NCBI GenBank assembly: GCA_965222995.1
Contig: OZ244977.1
Coordinates: 3,410,001-3,474,000 of the forward strand
Direction of reading: 5' to 3'
Length of the DNA stretch: 64,000 nucleotides
From: SB11 sp965222995
GTDB taxonomy: Bacteria; Bacteroidota; Bacteroidia; UBA8524
Part shown: one piece after another, positions 9,205 to 19,700 of the stretch
Layout of the letters: each line of letters begins with the position of its first letter
Numbering within the stretch: the first letter of the stretch is position 1
The notes under the pieces: model-generated
What the model saw: only the letters and a program-made list of their open reading frames with translations
Databases searched by the model: none
What the model was told of the DNA's origin: nothing
Translations under genes and position numbers: made by a program

Positions 9205-12093
9205 CTAGAATTTATAACTCAATCCTATTGATATAGATCGTCCAAAGGTGGTTCTTGAAATCAACACGTCTTTAGTACGGCCATCATATCTTCCCTCATT
9301 ATTATCTCCTGTTTGGTCTCCCCACTGAGAAGTTGCATTGTTATTTTCAACAATTTTACTTCTATCCATATAGAAGATTAATGGTTGGGCTAACAAATCG
9401 CTAATACTGAGTTTGGCAGAGAACTTACCCCATGTTTTAGACACTTGTAAGTTAATTACAGTACGTGGCTGCTCCCAAACATCAGGGAAAAGCCCGCTAG
9501 GACCTGTACCCACAATGGCAATACGTTTTCCTACTCGGTTAACGGTGACAGAATAGTCTAAACTATTTGCAGTATCTTTAAAAGCAACCCCTGCATTTAT
9601 AATATAATTTGATTGACCTTGTAGCGGGCGATTAGATGTTGCCGTTGCAATAGAAGACAAATCTACTTCAGAAACTATATATGCAAAGTTTCCAAAAACA
9701 GTAGAGTTGCTTAAGAAACCGCTTCTACTGCTGATAAAAGACATTTTCTTGCGTATCTCTAGTTCCGCTCCGTAGTTGGTAGCTTTAGGCACGTTTTGAA
9801 ATGATGAACTGAACGACCCCGCACCACTAAGTAATATTATGCCCTCAATAGGGTTAGTAAAGTCTTTGTAAAAAGCAGATACTGAAAATAATTCACCACC
9901 ACCACGCGGATAAAGCTCATAACGAAGGTCGTAGTTCATTATAGTAGCATTCTGCAAAGCCGGATTACCAGATAATGAAGTAAAAGTATTAAAATCAAAA
10001 AACTGGAAAGGAGCTAATTCTCTAAATTCAGGGCGTGATACTGTTCTTGAAACACTGGCACGTAAGTTAGAAATCGCAGTCAATTCATATACCAAGTTGG
10101 CTGAAGGTAAAAAATTGTCAAAATTATTGTTTACCTCAAGCGGTTTCCCGTTTGCATCAAGGGCATCGAGCTTTTGGTTAAAAGCCTCATACCTTGCACC
10201 CCAAATTAGCCTGAAACGATTTCCCAGTTTATTATCAAACATTACGTAAGCAGCTCTAAGGTTAGAACTTGCATCATACTTATTCGTAGGGTTAGATAAA
10301 TCAGCCAATAAGAAACCTGCGGTGTCAGACTGTGTATTTGCAGGAGCAAAAATTTGGTCTAAAGGAAGCTTAAGCAATGGGTTATTAAATGCTACTTGAG
10401 TAGTCCAGCCCAAGAAACGGGCATCGAAAGAACGTTGCCTAATCTGTACAGCTCCTCCAACCTTAACATCCATTTTCTTGAATACTCTGGCTTTAGAATT
10501 ATCAATTATCGGACGAGAAATATCTAAACGTCCGCTATACAAGTTTTCACTTAAGTCAGAAAAGAAACGCCCTCCAAAATCAACGTTAGGAGTTGGGCCA
10601 ATAGAAGCAACATTTGTGGAGTCAGGCGCACCAATATTTTTTTGATATTGCATAATGCGGTAATCAGGCACATTACGCTGAATATTGTTTATACCCCCAA
10701 CCCATTCAATTTTTAGCTTAGACTTAGGAAGAAAGTGGTCTCCAGAAAGTTGGCTTGAAACAATATTATTTTGAATAAAGTAATACGACTCTAAACTCAA
10801 ATCACGCTGGTTTTGAACATCAATACGGTTACGGCGAACGGTCTCGTCATCCGTGCTTACGTTGTATAGGTTTTTAAGCGAGATACGGTTGTTCTTATTA
10901 ATCTTATACGATAAGTTGGCTATTGCTCCCCACAAAACACTGGTTTGATACACTTTATCATTAATAGAGTCTAGCAATTGGTTGTCAATAGTAACCGGTA
11001 ATCTAAACTGTCTCTCAACTTCAGCAAATTTTAAAGAACGGCTGTAGGTTATACCCACAACAGCAGAGAACATTCTGTCGTTTCTGGCAGAGTCTCTTTT
11101 CACTATACCCATAGAGTATTGCAAGCTGGCATTGGGCATTGCAGGGTTAATGGTAGAACCGTAGGTATTATTGTTAAACTTATTAGTGTTTTCCGCACTG
11201 GTTCTGATATTATTATTAGCAGGGTCAAAATCTAAACCTGAGGGTAACGCTCTGGTGCCGTCGTCCATTCCTAAAAAGTCTAAACCTCCTCCGTTGTATG
11301 AAGCAAAATCTTGAAAAGAAGTGATAGTATTAATACCTGTTCCTACTGATAAGTTATAAAAATTTATTTCAGGAAAATCTTTGGTAGTTATTTGGATGAT
11401 ACCTCCTGAAAAATCACCGGGCATATCGGGTGTAGATGTTTTGCTAATAACCATTTGGTCTAGCATACCTGCTGGAATTATATCAAAAGAAAAAGCCCTT
11501 CTGTCAGGCTCAGTACTTGGTAGGGGAGCCCCGTTAATATATGCTGTATTATAACGGTCGTTCAAACCTCTGATAACTGCAAACTTACCCCCTTGTATAC
11601 TTGCACCGCTTACCTTTTTAATTACGTCACCCGAGTTGCTTACAGGAGCTTTGCGAATATCTTCTGCAGAAATACCATCTCCTATAGAAATAGCTTTTTT
11701 CTGCTGGATTAGCAACGCATTAGTAGTGTTTTTCTTGAAGGAAGCAGTAACAACTACCTCGCCTACTTCTTCTACCTTTTCAGACATTGAAGCATTTACG
11801 GTAGTTATCTCGTTAGGTTTTACAATAACATCAGTAATTTCTGTGGTGTTGTATGATACAAATGAGAAAACCACGGTATACTTACCGGGCTTCACATTTC
11901 TGATTTGATATTCGCCTGAAAACCCAGAAGAAGCACCAATTATCGGGTCGGAATTCTTAATTCTGATGGTTGCTCCGAAAAGTTCTTCCCCTGAAAGCTC
12001 GTCAATTACTTTACCGGAGATGGCTCCGGTTTGCGCAAACCCGCTAACCAAGCCGAAAGTCAAAAGCAGAACACAAAAAATTAATTTTTTCAT
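9205..12093 (-). CDS. TonB-dependent outer membrane receptor
   Basis: About 962 residues from the ATG at 12093; a TTG two codons upstream is less likely because MKKLIFCVLLL begins a standard signal peptide. Residues about 24-110 form a carboxypeptidase-regulatory-like domain (GAISGKVIDELSGEELFGATI). The plug domain follows (about 135-245; VIKKVSGASIQGGKFAVIRGLNDRY and GGIIQITTKDFP). The rest is a beta barrel ending in GRSISIGLSYKF, with a C-terminal aromatic residue as expected for outer membrane insertion. It imports a large substrate with energy from TonB-ExbBD. No SusD-like partner is adjacent; the neighbour is the T9SS protein downstream. Confidence 0.88.
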   Translation of the reverse strand: MKKLIFCVLLLTFGLVSGFAQTGAISGKVIDELSGEELFGATIRIKNSDPIIGASSGFSGEYQIRNVKPGKYTVVFSFVSYNTTEITDVIVKPNEITTVNASMSEKVEEVGEVVVTASFKKNTTNALLIQQKKAISIGDGISAEDIRKAPVSNSGDVIKKVSGASIQGGKFAVIRGLNDRYNTAYINGAPLPSTEPDRRAFSFDIIPAGMLDQMVISKTSTPDMPGDFSGGIIQITTKDFPEINFYNLSVGTGINTITSFQDFASYNGGGLDFLGMDDGTRALPSGLDFDPANNNIRTSAENTNKFNNNTYGSTINPAMPNASLQYSMGIVKRDSARNDRMFSAVVGITYSRSLKFAEVERQFRLPVTIDNQLLDSINDKVYQTSVLWGAIANLSYKINKNNRISLKNLYNVSTDDETVRRNRIDVQNQRDLSLESYYFIQNNIVSSQLSGDHFLPKSKLKIEWVGGINNIQRNVPDYRIMQYQKNIGAPDSTNVASIGPTPNVDFGGRFFSDLSENLYSGRLDISRPIIDNSKARVFKKMDVKVGGAVQIRQRSFDARFLGWTTQVAFNNPLLKLPLDQIFAPANTQSDTAGFLLADLSNPTNKYDASSNLRAAYVMFDNKLGNRFRLIWGARYEAFNQKLDALDANGKPLEVNNNFDNFLPSANLVYELTAISNLRASVSRTVSRPEFRELAPFQFFDFNTFTSLSGNPALQNATIMNYDLRYELYPRGGGELFSVSAFYKDFTNPIEGIILLSGAGSFSSSFQNVPKATNYGAELEIRKKMSFISSRSGFLSNSTVFGNFAYIVSEVDLSSIATATSNRPLQGQSNYIINAGVAFKDTANSLDYSVTVNRVGKRIAIVGTGPSGLFPDVWEQPRTVINLQVSKTWGKFSAKLSISDLLAQPLIFYMDRSKIVENNNATSQWGDQTGDNNEGRYDGRTKDVLISRTTFGRSISIGLSYKF

Positions 12094-12210
12094 TAACAAT
12101 ACTATTTGCTAGCGCAAAAGTATTCTCACAAAAAATCAACGTAGTTAGTGTTTTGTTAAGTAAAGGTTAAGGAATTGTTATGTGCAAAAAGATAATATTG
12201 AAACAAGAAA

Positions 12211-13005
12211 TTATTTAAAAGTAATTCCTACTTTTTTCAATGCACCTTTTATGGTGTTTTTAGCCTTTTCTTTCAAATCGGTTTTTATTTGTTTTAGCTT
12301 TCCCTCTTCGGGGCGAGCCTTAAAAACAGTATCGTGATACGGAACTGCTCCCTCACGGGTTTTGGTATAATAATAGCCGTATATGCTCTTGCGGCTTTCG
12401 TTTTCAGGTACATTTATGCGCCCGTAACCGTGGTAGCTAATTTCGCTGGTTTCAAAAATTAAGCAGCGGTTAAATTTGGGTTCTGCCACCTTCTCCATTT
12501 TGGTTACATCTACATCCCACATCTCCAACCCTCCACCATATTCCGGCTTCCACTCTTTATTCAAGTAAATTAAAATATTAAGCCTGCGATGTAAATCAAG
12601 CTTTCTGTGGATGTTAAAGTCAATATGAATATCTAAAAAACTTCCGTTGCCCCCTTGATGAAGTCCACGCCCTTCGGCATCATCAGTCATCACCACATCT
12701 TCCTTTATATTGCACACCTGCTGTATCCATTTATACATTTCAGGCGACGAGAGGTCTTTAATAATATCGGTATACAACGGGTCAAAATCTTGAATATTAC
12801 TCCCCTCTGCCTTCTTTTCGTTTAAGCCTTTATACTTCTTGCCAAACAATTCATAAGGAGGGAACTTATCAAATGCCAGTGAAGCCGTTTCAGGAGTTAA
12901 AAAATCATCAATAATTATATGCGGATAAGGACGGTTGTTTTTAAACTCCTCACTCATTTTGGCAACAGTTTCAGGAACAAACAACCTTTCACTAATATGT
13001 TTCAT
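12211..13005 (-). CDS. 2OG-Fe(II) oxygenase
   Basis: 264 residues. The iron-binding triad is visible as H127-I-D129 in DIHIDF and H192 in SYHGYG, with R205 (ESRKS) placed to bind 2-oxoglutarate. The fold resembles prolyl-4-hydroxylase-like small oxygenases. These enzymes hydroxylate a peptide, lipid or small molecule using O2 and 2-oxoglutarate. The last 40 residues are lysine-rich and outside the usual domain. The substrate is unknown. The start is the ATG at 13005. Confidence 0.8.
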   Translation of the reverse strand: MKHISERLFVPETVAKMSEEFKNNRPYPHIIIDDFLTPETASLAFDKFPPYELFGKKYKGLNEKKAEGSNIQDFDPLYTDIIKDLSSPEMYKWIQQVCNIKEDVVMTDDAEGRGLHQGGNGSFLDIHIDFNIHRKLDLHRRLNILIYLNKEWKPEYGGGLEMWDVDVTKMEKVAEPKFNRCLIFETSEISYHGYGRINVPENESRKSIYGYYYTKTREGAVPYHDTVFKARPEEGKLKQIKTDLKEKAKNTIKGALKKVGITFK

Positions 13006-13069
13006 ATACTAAAATGGTCTTATTTAGAAAGAGTACAAATGTACTAAATAGGTTGGCTATTTATTTGAT

Positions 13070-13810
13070 TCATACAGCCCTTTGCCGAGCTATTTCATAC
13101 AAAACAATACCTGCGGCAACAGAAACATTTAATGATTCTATTTCTCCAGTCATGGGTATTTTTATTGCCACATCACTGCGCTTAATATATTCAGGGGAAA
13201 CCCCTGTTTCTTCATTGCCCATTATTATTGCTATCGGCGTATTTAAATCAGCTTTGTAGCAATCAACCGCCCCTTCTTCGGTGCAAGCTAGTATAGCCAA
13301 ACCGCTGTTTTGCAAATACTCCAACGTGCTTTTTAGGTTATTACTTCTGCAAACAGGTATTTTTAATAAAGCCCCTGCACTGGTTTTTATAGCATCTTCA
13401 TTAATTGCAGCCCCTCCTCTTGCGGGTACAAGTATGGCATGTACTCCCATACACTCAGCAGAGCGGGCAATAGCCCCGAAATTCCGCACATCGGTAATTT
13501 TATCTAACACCAGCACCAAAGGCATTTCGCCGTTTTCAAAAGCACGCTGCACAATTTCTTCAATATCCTGATACTCGATAAGAGAAGCTAGGGCAACTAC
13601 TCCCTGATGGTTTTTGTTCCTATCGGCAACTTTAAAAAACCGAAACTGCGGTACTATTTGGTGAGGTATTTCTACCTCTTTTAGCAGTTTTCTTAGTTTG
13701 CCTTGTAATTCACCTCTTGCACTTTCATCAATAAAAACCTTATCAATAGGTTTACCTGCTTCAATAGCCTCAATTACCGGGCGAATGCCATATATTTTTT
13801 GCTGACTCAC
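13070..13810 (-). CDS. rlmB: 23S rRNA 2'-O-methyltransferase of the RlmB/TrmH type
   Basis: 246 residues. An N-terminal substrate-binding domain (IYGIRPVIEAIEAG) is followed by the three SPOUT motifs: NFGAIARSAE, IIMGNEETGVS and IPMTGEIESLNVSVAAGI, which form the knotted SAM site. RlmB methylates G2251 of 23S rRNA; a tRNA-directed TrmH role cannot be excluded by sequence reading alone. The start is a GTG whose G is the last base of the upstream DUF2723 stop codon (TAG/GTG overlap of one base), which suggests translational coupling. Confidence 0.85.
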   Translation of the reverse strand: MSQQKIYGIRPVIEAIEAGKPIDKVFIDESARGELQGKLRKLLKEVEIPHQIVPQFRFFKVADRNKNHQGVVALASLIEYQDIEEIVQRAFENGEMPLVLVLDKITDVRNFGAIARSAECMGVHAILVPARGGAAINEDAIKTSAGALLKIPVCRSNNLKSTLEYLQNSGLAILACTEEGAVDCYKADLNTPIAIIMGNEETGVSPEYIKRSDVAIKIPMTGEIESLNVSVAAGIVLYEIARQRAV

Positions 13811-16713
13811 TACTTGTTGTTTCTTTCAGCAAAGAACGCTAAAAACTTTTCTATCTCCATTGCCTTTTGGTTTTGTTGGTTATCGTTAAGGATGCTTTTT
13901 AGTTTTTGGAGTGTTTTAAGAACGTCTTTTAACTCTTTGCGTGCTGAATAATCGGCAATAGTATTTTTTATACTGCTATAATAGTTAGCCTCTTGCATTA
14001 GCCTATGCACTAGTTGGTTGATACACTCATTAGCATAGTCTTGTCTGCTGCTTAAATACAACGCATTAGCAATTGTTAAAGTGTAGCTATACGAACCGAA
14101 GTCAGTAGTTTCAACGGGAAATTTTTTGCTGCAAAAAACAGCCAGCTCACCGGCCTTTTTTAACTCATTATTTTCAATCAAATACTTCAGTTGGTGTGTA
14201 ATACAGCTTATATAGAGGCGACCTGCTTTTTTTGATTCATAATCAACATAAATAGATTTATCATCAAAGCCGCCTAATCGCCAGCTGAGCATTGAGCTTA
14301 GTGCCAAAGGTTCTTTATTTTCTTTATTGATATACAAACGGTTTACCAACCCTTCATTTACTAGATAACCTGAGAAAAATGAGGCACTTTCCTTTAATGT
14401 TCGAGAAGAAAAATAAACAGGGCGGTTAGGGTTATTGGCTACAACATCAAGTATAGCCAAATCAGAACGATAAAGATGTGTTGAACGAATAGTTAAAGTA
14501 TCACCATTCGCTAAAATTAAATTATTCGAAGGCAAGAAGCACCTAAGCTTACCACTGCTTAGCGTTATAGTGTTTGAGTCGTTTGCAACAAAATGTAGCG
14601 CCTGTTTAATAGGCAAGGGAACGCCATGGTTTACTTTTACAATACTTCTTTTACCCTGTTGGTATAGGTAGGGGTTTATGCTAAGGGCAAACGGCTTTGA
14701 CTGATATTGCTGTTCAATAAGCTCAAAACTACCCCAATCACTACCTAAAAGGTTAGCGTTAACTACCCTTATATCAGTTCTAAAACCCTCAACATTTTGC
14801 ATATACCAAAGGGGATAGGTATCGTTATCGCCATGTACAAAAACAATAGCATTGGGAGCTAAGTCCTTTAAAAAATTATAGGCGTAGTCTTTTGCAAAAC
14901 TTCTGTTACTTCGGTTGTGGTCGTCCCAGTTTTGACTAAGCAATAAAAACGGACTTGCTATAAATGAAATAATAGCTCCTATCCAAATGCCTTTAGGTAG
15001 CCACTTATGCAAAAGAAGCATTAAACCAAAAGCACCCAACCCCACCCAAATACTAAACACCTGAAATGAACCTACAAAAGCGTAATCTCGCTCCCTAGGC
15101 TCGAAAGGGGGTACATTAAGATAAAAGCATAAAAATACGCCTGTGAAAAGAAACAAAACCAATGTAGGAAGAAAACTCTGCTTTTGCCTTTTTGCATGAT
15201 AAAACAAGCCAGCTAAACCAAGTAGTAAGGGTAAAAAGTAATAGTGGTTTTTACCCTTGTTCTCCAGACTTTTTGGTAGGCCTTCAGTTGGGGTGGCAAT
15301 TAAATTATCTAAAAAAGCAATACCGCTTTCACTATTTCCATCCATGGCATTTCCGTGTCCTTGATAGTCGTTTTGCCTCCCTGCAAAATTCCATAAATGG
15401 TAACGGACATACATGTGCAGAAACTGGTATTTAAAAAAGAACTCCCAGTTTTTAAGTTGTGAGGGGGGAATTTCTTTATTAACCCCTGTCCAGCCCACAT
15501 ACCCCTCAACACTGTTTTCATTAAACACATTTCCCATACGTGGAAACCACATAGTGTACTTTTCATCAAAACTATACTCTGTTTTATGGTTGCTAATACT
15601 GTAGCTTCCTTTTGAGTTGGGTCGCCAAATTGCCTTTCCTTTTTTAAAATTTTCAATTGGGGCATTAAATGCAGGACCGTGAACAAGGCTGCGCTTACCG
15701 TATTGGTCTCTGTTTATGTAAGCTAAAAAAGAGGCTGCATTATCAGGTTTATTAATATTTATAAGCGGCTGTGCTGCTGCTCTAATAGGCACTAGCATAT
15801 AGCTGGAATAGCCTATAAGCACTAAAGCAAGGCATAGTAAAGTAATATTTATTCTGTATAGCCGATATTTATGAGCAAAGAATATTAAAACAATGAGAAA
15901 CACTAAAACCCCGAAAATAAAAAAAAGTGCCCCGCTTCCTATTTCAAAACCCAAAGTATTTGCAGCCCATTTATCAGAAAGAAATGCTAAAAAGGGAATA
16001 CCCGGTATAATTAAAAACTGAACGATTAAAAGTATACCTATACCAAGCACTAAAGCCTTTATTATTTTAAAGAAAGAATATCCGTAGACAGAAATATATA
16101 CCAATAAAACAATAGCGGGTATAACCAATAAATTAAGCAGGTGCACACCTATTGAAAGCCCAATTACAAAAGCAATAAATAAAAGCCAACGTATATGAAA
16201 GACAGAACTTTTATTTTCTTCCCATTTTAAAGCAGCCCAAAAAGTTAAAAAAGTAAAAAGAGAAGAAAGTGAATATACCTCTGCTTCAACAGCAGAAAAC
16301 CAAAAAGTATCGCTAAAGGCAAGGGTAAGTGAGGCAATAACCCCGGCACTCCAAATAGCTATGTATAAATGTTTAGCTAGAGTAACCCCCAGCGGATTAA
16401 TAATTTTTTCAGCCAGTTTGGTAGTGATTGAAAAGGTTAATAAAATACAAAATGCACTACTAACAGCACTTAGCATATTTATACAAAAAGCAACAATACT
16501 GCTATTCCCAAACGAAAAGAGAGAGAAACCCCGACCCAATAGTTGATATAAAGGGGCGCCCGAGGGGTGCGTTATTTGGAGTTTATAAGCCGCCGAAATA
16601 AACTCCCCACAATCCCAAAAGCTTACGGTGCTTTCAGCAGTAAGTAAATACACTAAAAAGCTAATGCTAAAAACCAGCCAGCCAATGCTTTTACTTACCT
16701 GCTTATAATTCAT
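13810..16713 (-). CDS. DUF2723 membrane protein, putative protein O-mannosyltransferase (copy 1)
   Basis: About 967 residues from the ATG at 16713. A TTG seven codons upstream is possible, but the ATG aligns with the start of the neighbouring paralogue. The first half holds about 11 membrane helices and the second half is soluble. The hallmark FWDCGEF (D34, E37) lies in the first periplasmic loop, followed by THPSGAPLYQL. The DUF2723 family includes animal TMEM260, an O-mannosyltransferase of the GT-C type, so transfer of a sugar to exported proteins is likely. It sits head to tail with copy 2 and its own promoter, and overlaps rlmB by one base. Confidence 0.75.
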   Translation of the reverse strand: MNYKQVSKSIGWLVFSISFLVYLLTAESTVSFWDCGEFISAAYKLQITHPSGAPLYQLLGRGFSLFSFGNSSIVAFCINMLSAVSSAFCILLTFSITTKLAEKIINPLGVTLAKHLYIAIWSAGVIASLTLAFSDTFWFSAVEAEVYSLSSLFTFLTFWAALKWEENKSSVFHIRWLLFIAFVIGLSIGVHLLNLLVIPAIVLLVYISVYGYSFFKIIKALVLGIGILLIVQFLIIPGIPFLAFLSDKWAANTLGFEIGSGALFFIFGVLVFLIVLIFFAHKYRLYRINITLLCLALVLIGYSSYMLVPIRAAAQPLININKPDNAASFLAYINRDQYGKRSLVHGPAFNAPIENFKKGKAIWRPNSKGSYSISNHKTEYSFDEKYTMWFPRMGNVFNENSVEGYVGWTGVNKEIPPSQLKNWEFFFKYQFLHMYVRYHLWNFAGRQNDYQGHGNAMDGNSESGIAFLDNLIATPTEGLPKSLENKGKNHYYFLPLLLGLAGLFYHAKRQKQSFLPTLVLFLFTGVFLCFYLNVPPFEPRERDYAFVGSFQVFSIWVGLGAFGLMLLLHKWLPKGIWIGAIISFIASPFLLLSQNWDDHNRSNRSFAKDYAYNFLKDLAPNAIVFVHGDNDTYPLWYMQNVEGFRTDIRVVNANLLGSDWGSFELIEQQYQSKPFALSINPYLYQQGKRSIVKVNHGVPLPIKQALHFVANDSNTITLSSGKLRCFLPSNNLILANGDTLTIRSTHLYRSDLAILDVVANNPNRPVYFSSRTLKESASFFSGYLVNEGLVNRLYINKENKEPLALSSMLSWRLGGFDDKSIYVDYESKKAGRLYISCITHQLKYLIENNELKKAGELAVFCSKKFPVETTDFGSYSYTLTIANALYLSSRQDYANECINQLVHRLMQEANYYSSIKNTIADYSARKELKDVLKTLQKLKSILNDNQQNQKAMEIEKFLAFFAERNNK

Positions 16714-16720
16714 AAAAAAA

Positions 16721-16750
16721 CAAAAGTAGTGCAAATAAAAAAAGCCCCAA
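16721..16750 (-). promoter_or_regulatory. Bacteroidota-type promoter for DUF2723 copy 1
   Basis: On the minus strand TTG (16750-16748), 19 bases, then TACTTTTG (16728-16721) matches the TTG-N19-21-TAnnTTTG pattern. The ATG lies only seven bases beyond the box, so the transcript would be almost leaderless. The upstream TTG falls inside the terminator hairpin of copy 2. Confidence 0.55.
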
Positions 16751-16762
16751 CTTGGGGCTTTT
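16737..16762 (-). terminator. Intrinsic terminator after DUF2723 copy 2
   Basis: On the minus strand AAGCCCC pairs with GGGGCTT around AAGTT, followed by seven T residues. It begins 24 bases after the stop of copy 2. Confidence 0.8.
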
Positions 16763-16785
16763 ATATAGTGTTAGAAAATTAATAT

Positions 16786-19700
16786 CTATCTCATCATAGC
16801 AGAAATTTGCTGTGCTTTTTCGGTTCTTCCATACTGGCTTGCCATAGCGGCACAGTTTTGCAATACTTGTTGCGAAACCTGTAGCCCTTGGCGAACATAC
16901 GGGTCTCTGGCTTTAGAGCCTTTGTATTGTTTAAAGAAGCGTATTTTCTGCTTAGAGTCTTCAGCAATAATATCCATTAGCTTTTCAGCCTTTTCAGGAG
17001 CTTCACAACGGTAATAAATATCTATATACTGAAGCATAGTATAATCAAAAGGCATATTGTGGTGCGGTATAGACTTTTGGCTATGGTCTAGCACTTCAAT
17101 AGCACGTTTTTTATCCCCCGCTTGGAAAAGAGAACCAGCTAAACGGGCAAAATGCCTTCTCACGTTGCTAGGTACAAGCTTTGCCTTATCATCAACAAAC
17201 ATTTCTCTTTCTTCCATTCCTCCCCACTTGTAGGTATCTACCAAAAGCTTGTATAAAGTATCGTTAACCACTCTACCATATTGGTATTGCTCTACAATAG
17301 GAGTTTTGTAAGGTACTAGTCGGTATATCAAACCTCTGTCCTCAAAGTATTCCATCATATTCAGGTATACGTCAGGGCCAGTAGTGGTAGTAAAACAAAT
17401 AGGTCTGTCGTTAATATTGTTCGCTACAATGTCTAGCAATAGCAAACCATTTTTGTAAAGTGTATTCCCCGGTAAATCAAAAACAAGCTCGTTAACTAAG
17501 TTAACCGTATCGTTAGGGTTAATTAGTTTAAGGTCTATATATTTTTGAACATCCAGAGTTATTTTAAACTTCTTGGTAGGCAAGTAGTTTACATTTTCAT
17601 CTCTGTTTCTATCAAAAATTTTGTCAGCAGGGTTTTCACTGGCAATAAACTTCATCACCTTACTCAATTCAGTAGGTATATTTTGGTTAATTTTATTGCT
17701 GGCGTTGTACCCTACATAGTCTCTTGTTCCTGAAATATATTGCTCGGGGGTAAATGTAAACTTAATAGGAGGTGAGGCATAAGTTTGCTGTCTTAAACCG
17801 TTTGCATATTCTGCGGCACCTAATAGGCTATAATTTATCACCCTAACATCAGTTCTGTACCCTTCAACATTTTGGGCGTACCAAAGCGGGTAAGTATCAT
17901 TATCTCCGTTAGTAAATAAAATGGCATTTTTAGGACATGAGTTTAAATAATTCTTTGCAAAATCAATAGTCATAAACCTGCCGCTACGGTCGTGGTCGTC
18001 CCAGTTTTGGCTACCCATTAACATTGGGGCGGCAAGCAAACACACTAAAGTAGCAACACCCGCAGCCAGTTTTGGAGAAAGTTTCTTACTTAACCAGGTA
18101 AACAAAGCAAGAACAGCCAACCCAACCCAAGAACTAAATACCTGGAAAGACCCCACAAAAACATAGTCTCTTTCACGCGGTTCATAAGGGGGCGGGTTAA
18201 GGTAAACTATCAGTATAGCCCCGGTAATTAAGAATAGTACTCCCATCACAAAAGAGTCTCCTCGGGCATTTTTTATATGAAAAATTAACCCGATTAGCCC
18301 CAGTATAAAAGGCAACATATAGTATTTATTTCGCCCTTTATTGGCTGCCATAGAATCAGGAATATTATCCTGTGGTCCCAGTCGGGCTTCATCAATAAAA
18401 TTAATGCCTGAAATCCAGTTACCGTCTACATTACCAATAAAACCTTGGTCGTCATTCTGCCGACCGCTAAAATTCCACATAAAATACCGCCAATACATCC
18501 AACCCAATTGGTAATTAACAAAGAACGAAATGTTATGCTTAAACTTAGGAGTTTTTCCATCACGAAGCCCTGTCCATTCTTTATAACCTCTTATATGGCT
18601 TTGGTCATTTCCGTCGTATATACGAGGGAAAAGAACCATGTCTTTATCGGCGTATGTATATTCAAAGTTTGGTGGTATAGACTTATATCTGTCTCCTATC
18701 CTAACATACTTTTCTGCTTTATAGTCAATCCCTGTTGGGCGAGCAGTAAAATACGGTCCGTATAGCAAAGGTCTGTCTCCATATTGCTCACGGTTTAGAT
18801 AATAAACCAAGTTAAACGGATCTTCAGGATTGTTCATATCAATAGGAGGGTTGGCTAAAGAGCGAATAACCACCATTGAATACGATGAATAACCGATAAC
18901 TATAAAAGAGAAAGCAAGTAATGCTGTATTTAATGCCACTTTACCTTTACGCTTGGTATAAATAATCCCGAAAACAAGAGCGGCAATTAATAGTGCAATA
19001 AAAAACAAAGCACCAGAACCGAAAGGCAAGCCGAAGTCGTTAACAAAAACTAAATCGAATTTTGATGCAATTGATGGTATACCGGGTATAATGCCTAATT
19101 GCACAAAAACTAGCACTGCTAAACCGATAATACCAGATAAAATAATTCCATTACGTGTAATTTTATTGGGGAAACGGCGGAAATAGTACACATAAACAAT
19201 AGCCGGGATAACCAGTAAGTTAAGTAAGTGGACACCAACAGCTAAACCAATTATGTAGCCGATGAATACTAACCAACGGTCGCTATGTTTTTCATCAGCA
19301 TGGGCTTCCCATTTCAAAATTGCCCAAAATGTTAAGGCAGTAAAAAATGATGAAGAAGCGTATACCTCTGCCTCAACAGCAGAGAACCAAAAAGTATCAG
19401 AAAAAGTAAGCGTAAGGGCAGCTACTAATCCCGCACCCATTACAGCTATTAAGTGTGGAGTGCTAGGAGAATCGGTAGTTTTATTTACTAAACGTTTACC
19501 AAAATAAGTAGTAATCCAAAAAGTAAACAATACACAAAAAGCACTGGTAGTAACAGAAAGCAGGTTTACCATAGGGGCTACCATTTGCAAGTTATCTCCT
19601 GCGAACAAAGAGAAAAACCTGCCGATAATTAAAAACAAGGGAGCTCCCGGGGGGTGAACTACTTGTAGTCCATATGAAGCTGAAATAAACTCACCGCAAT

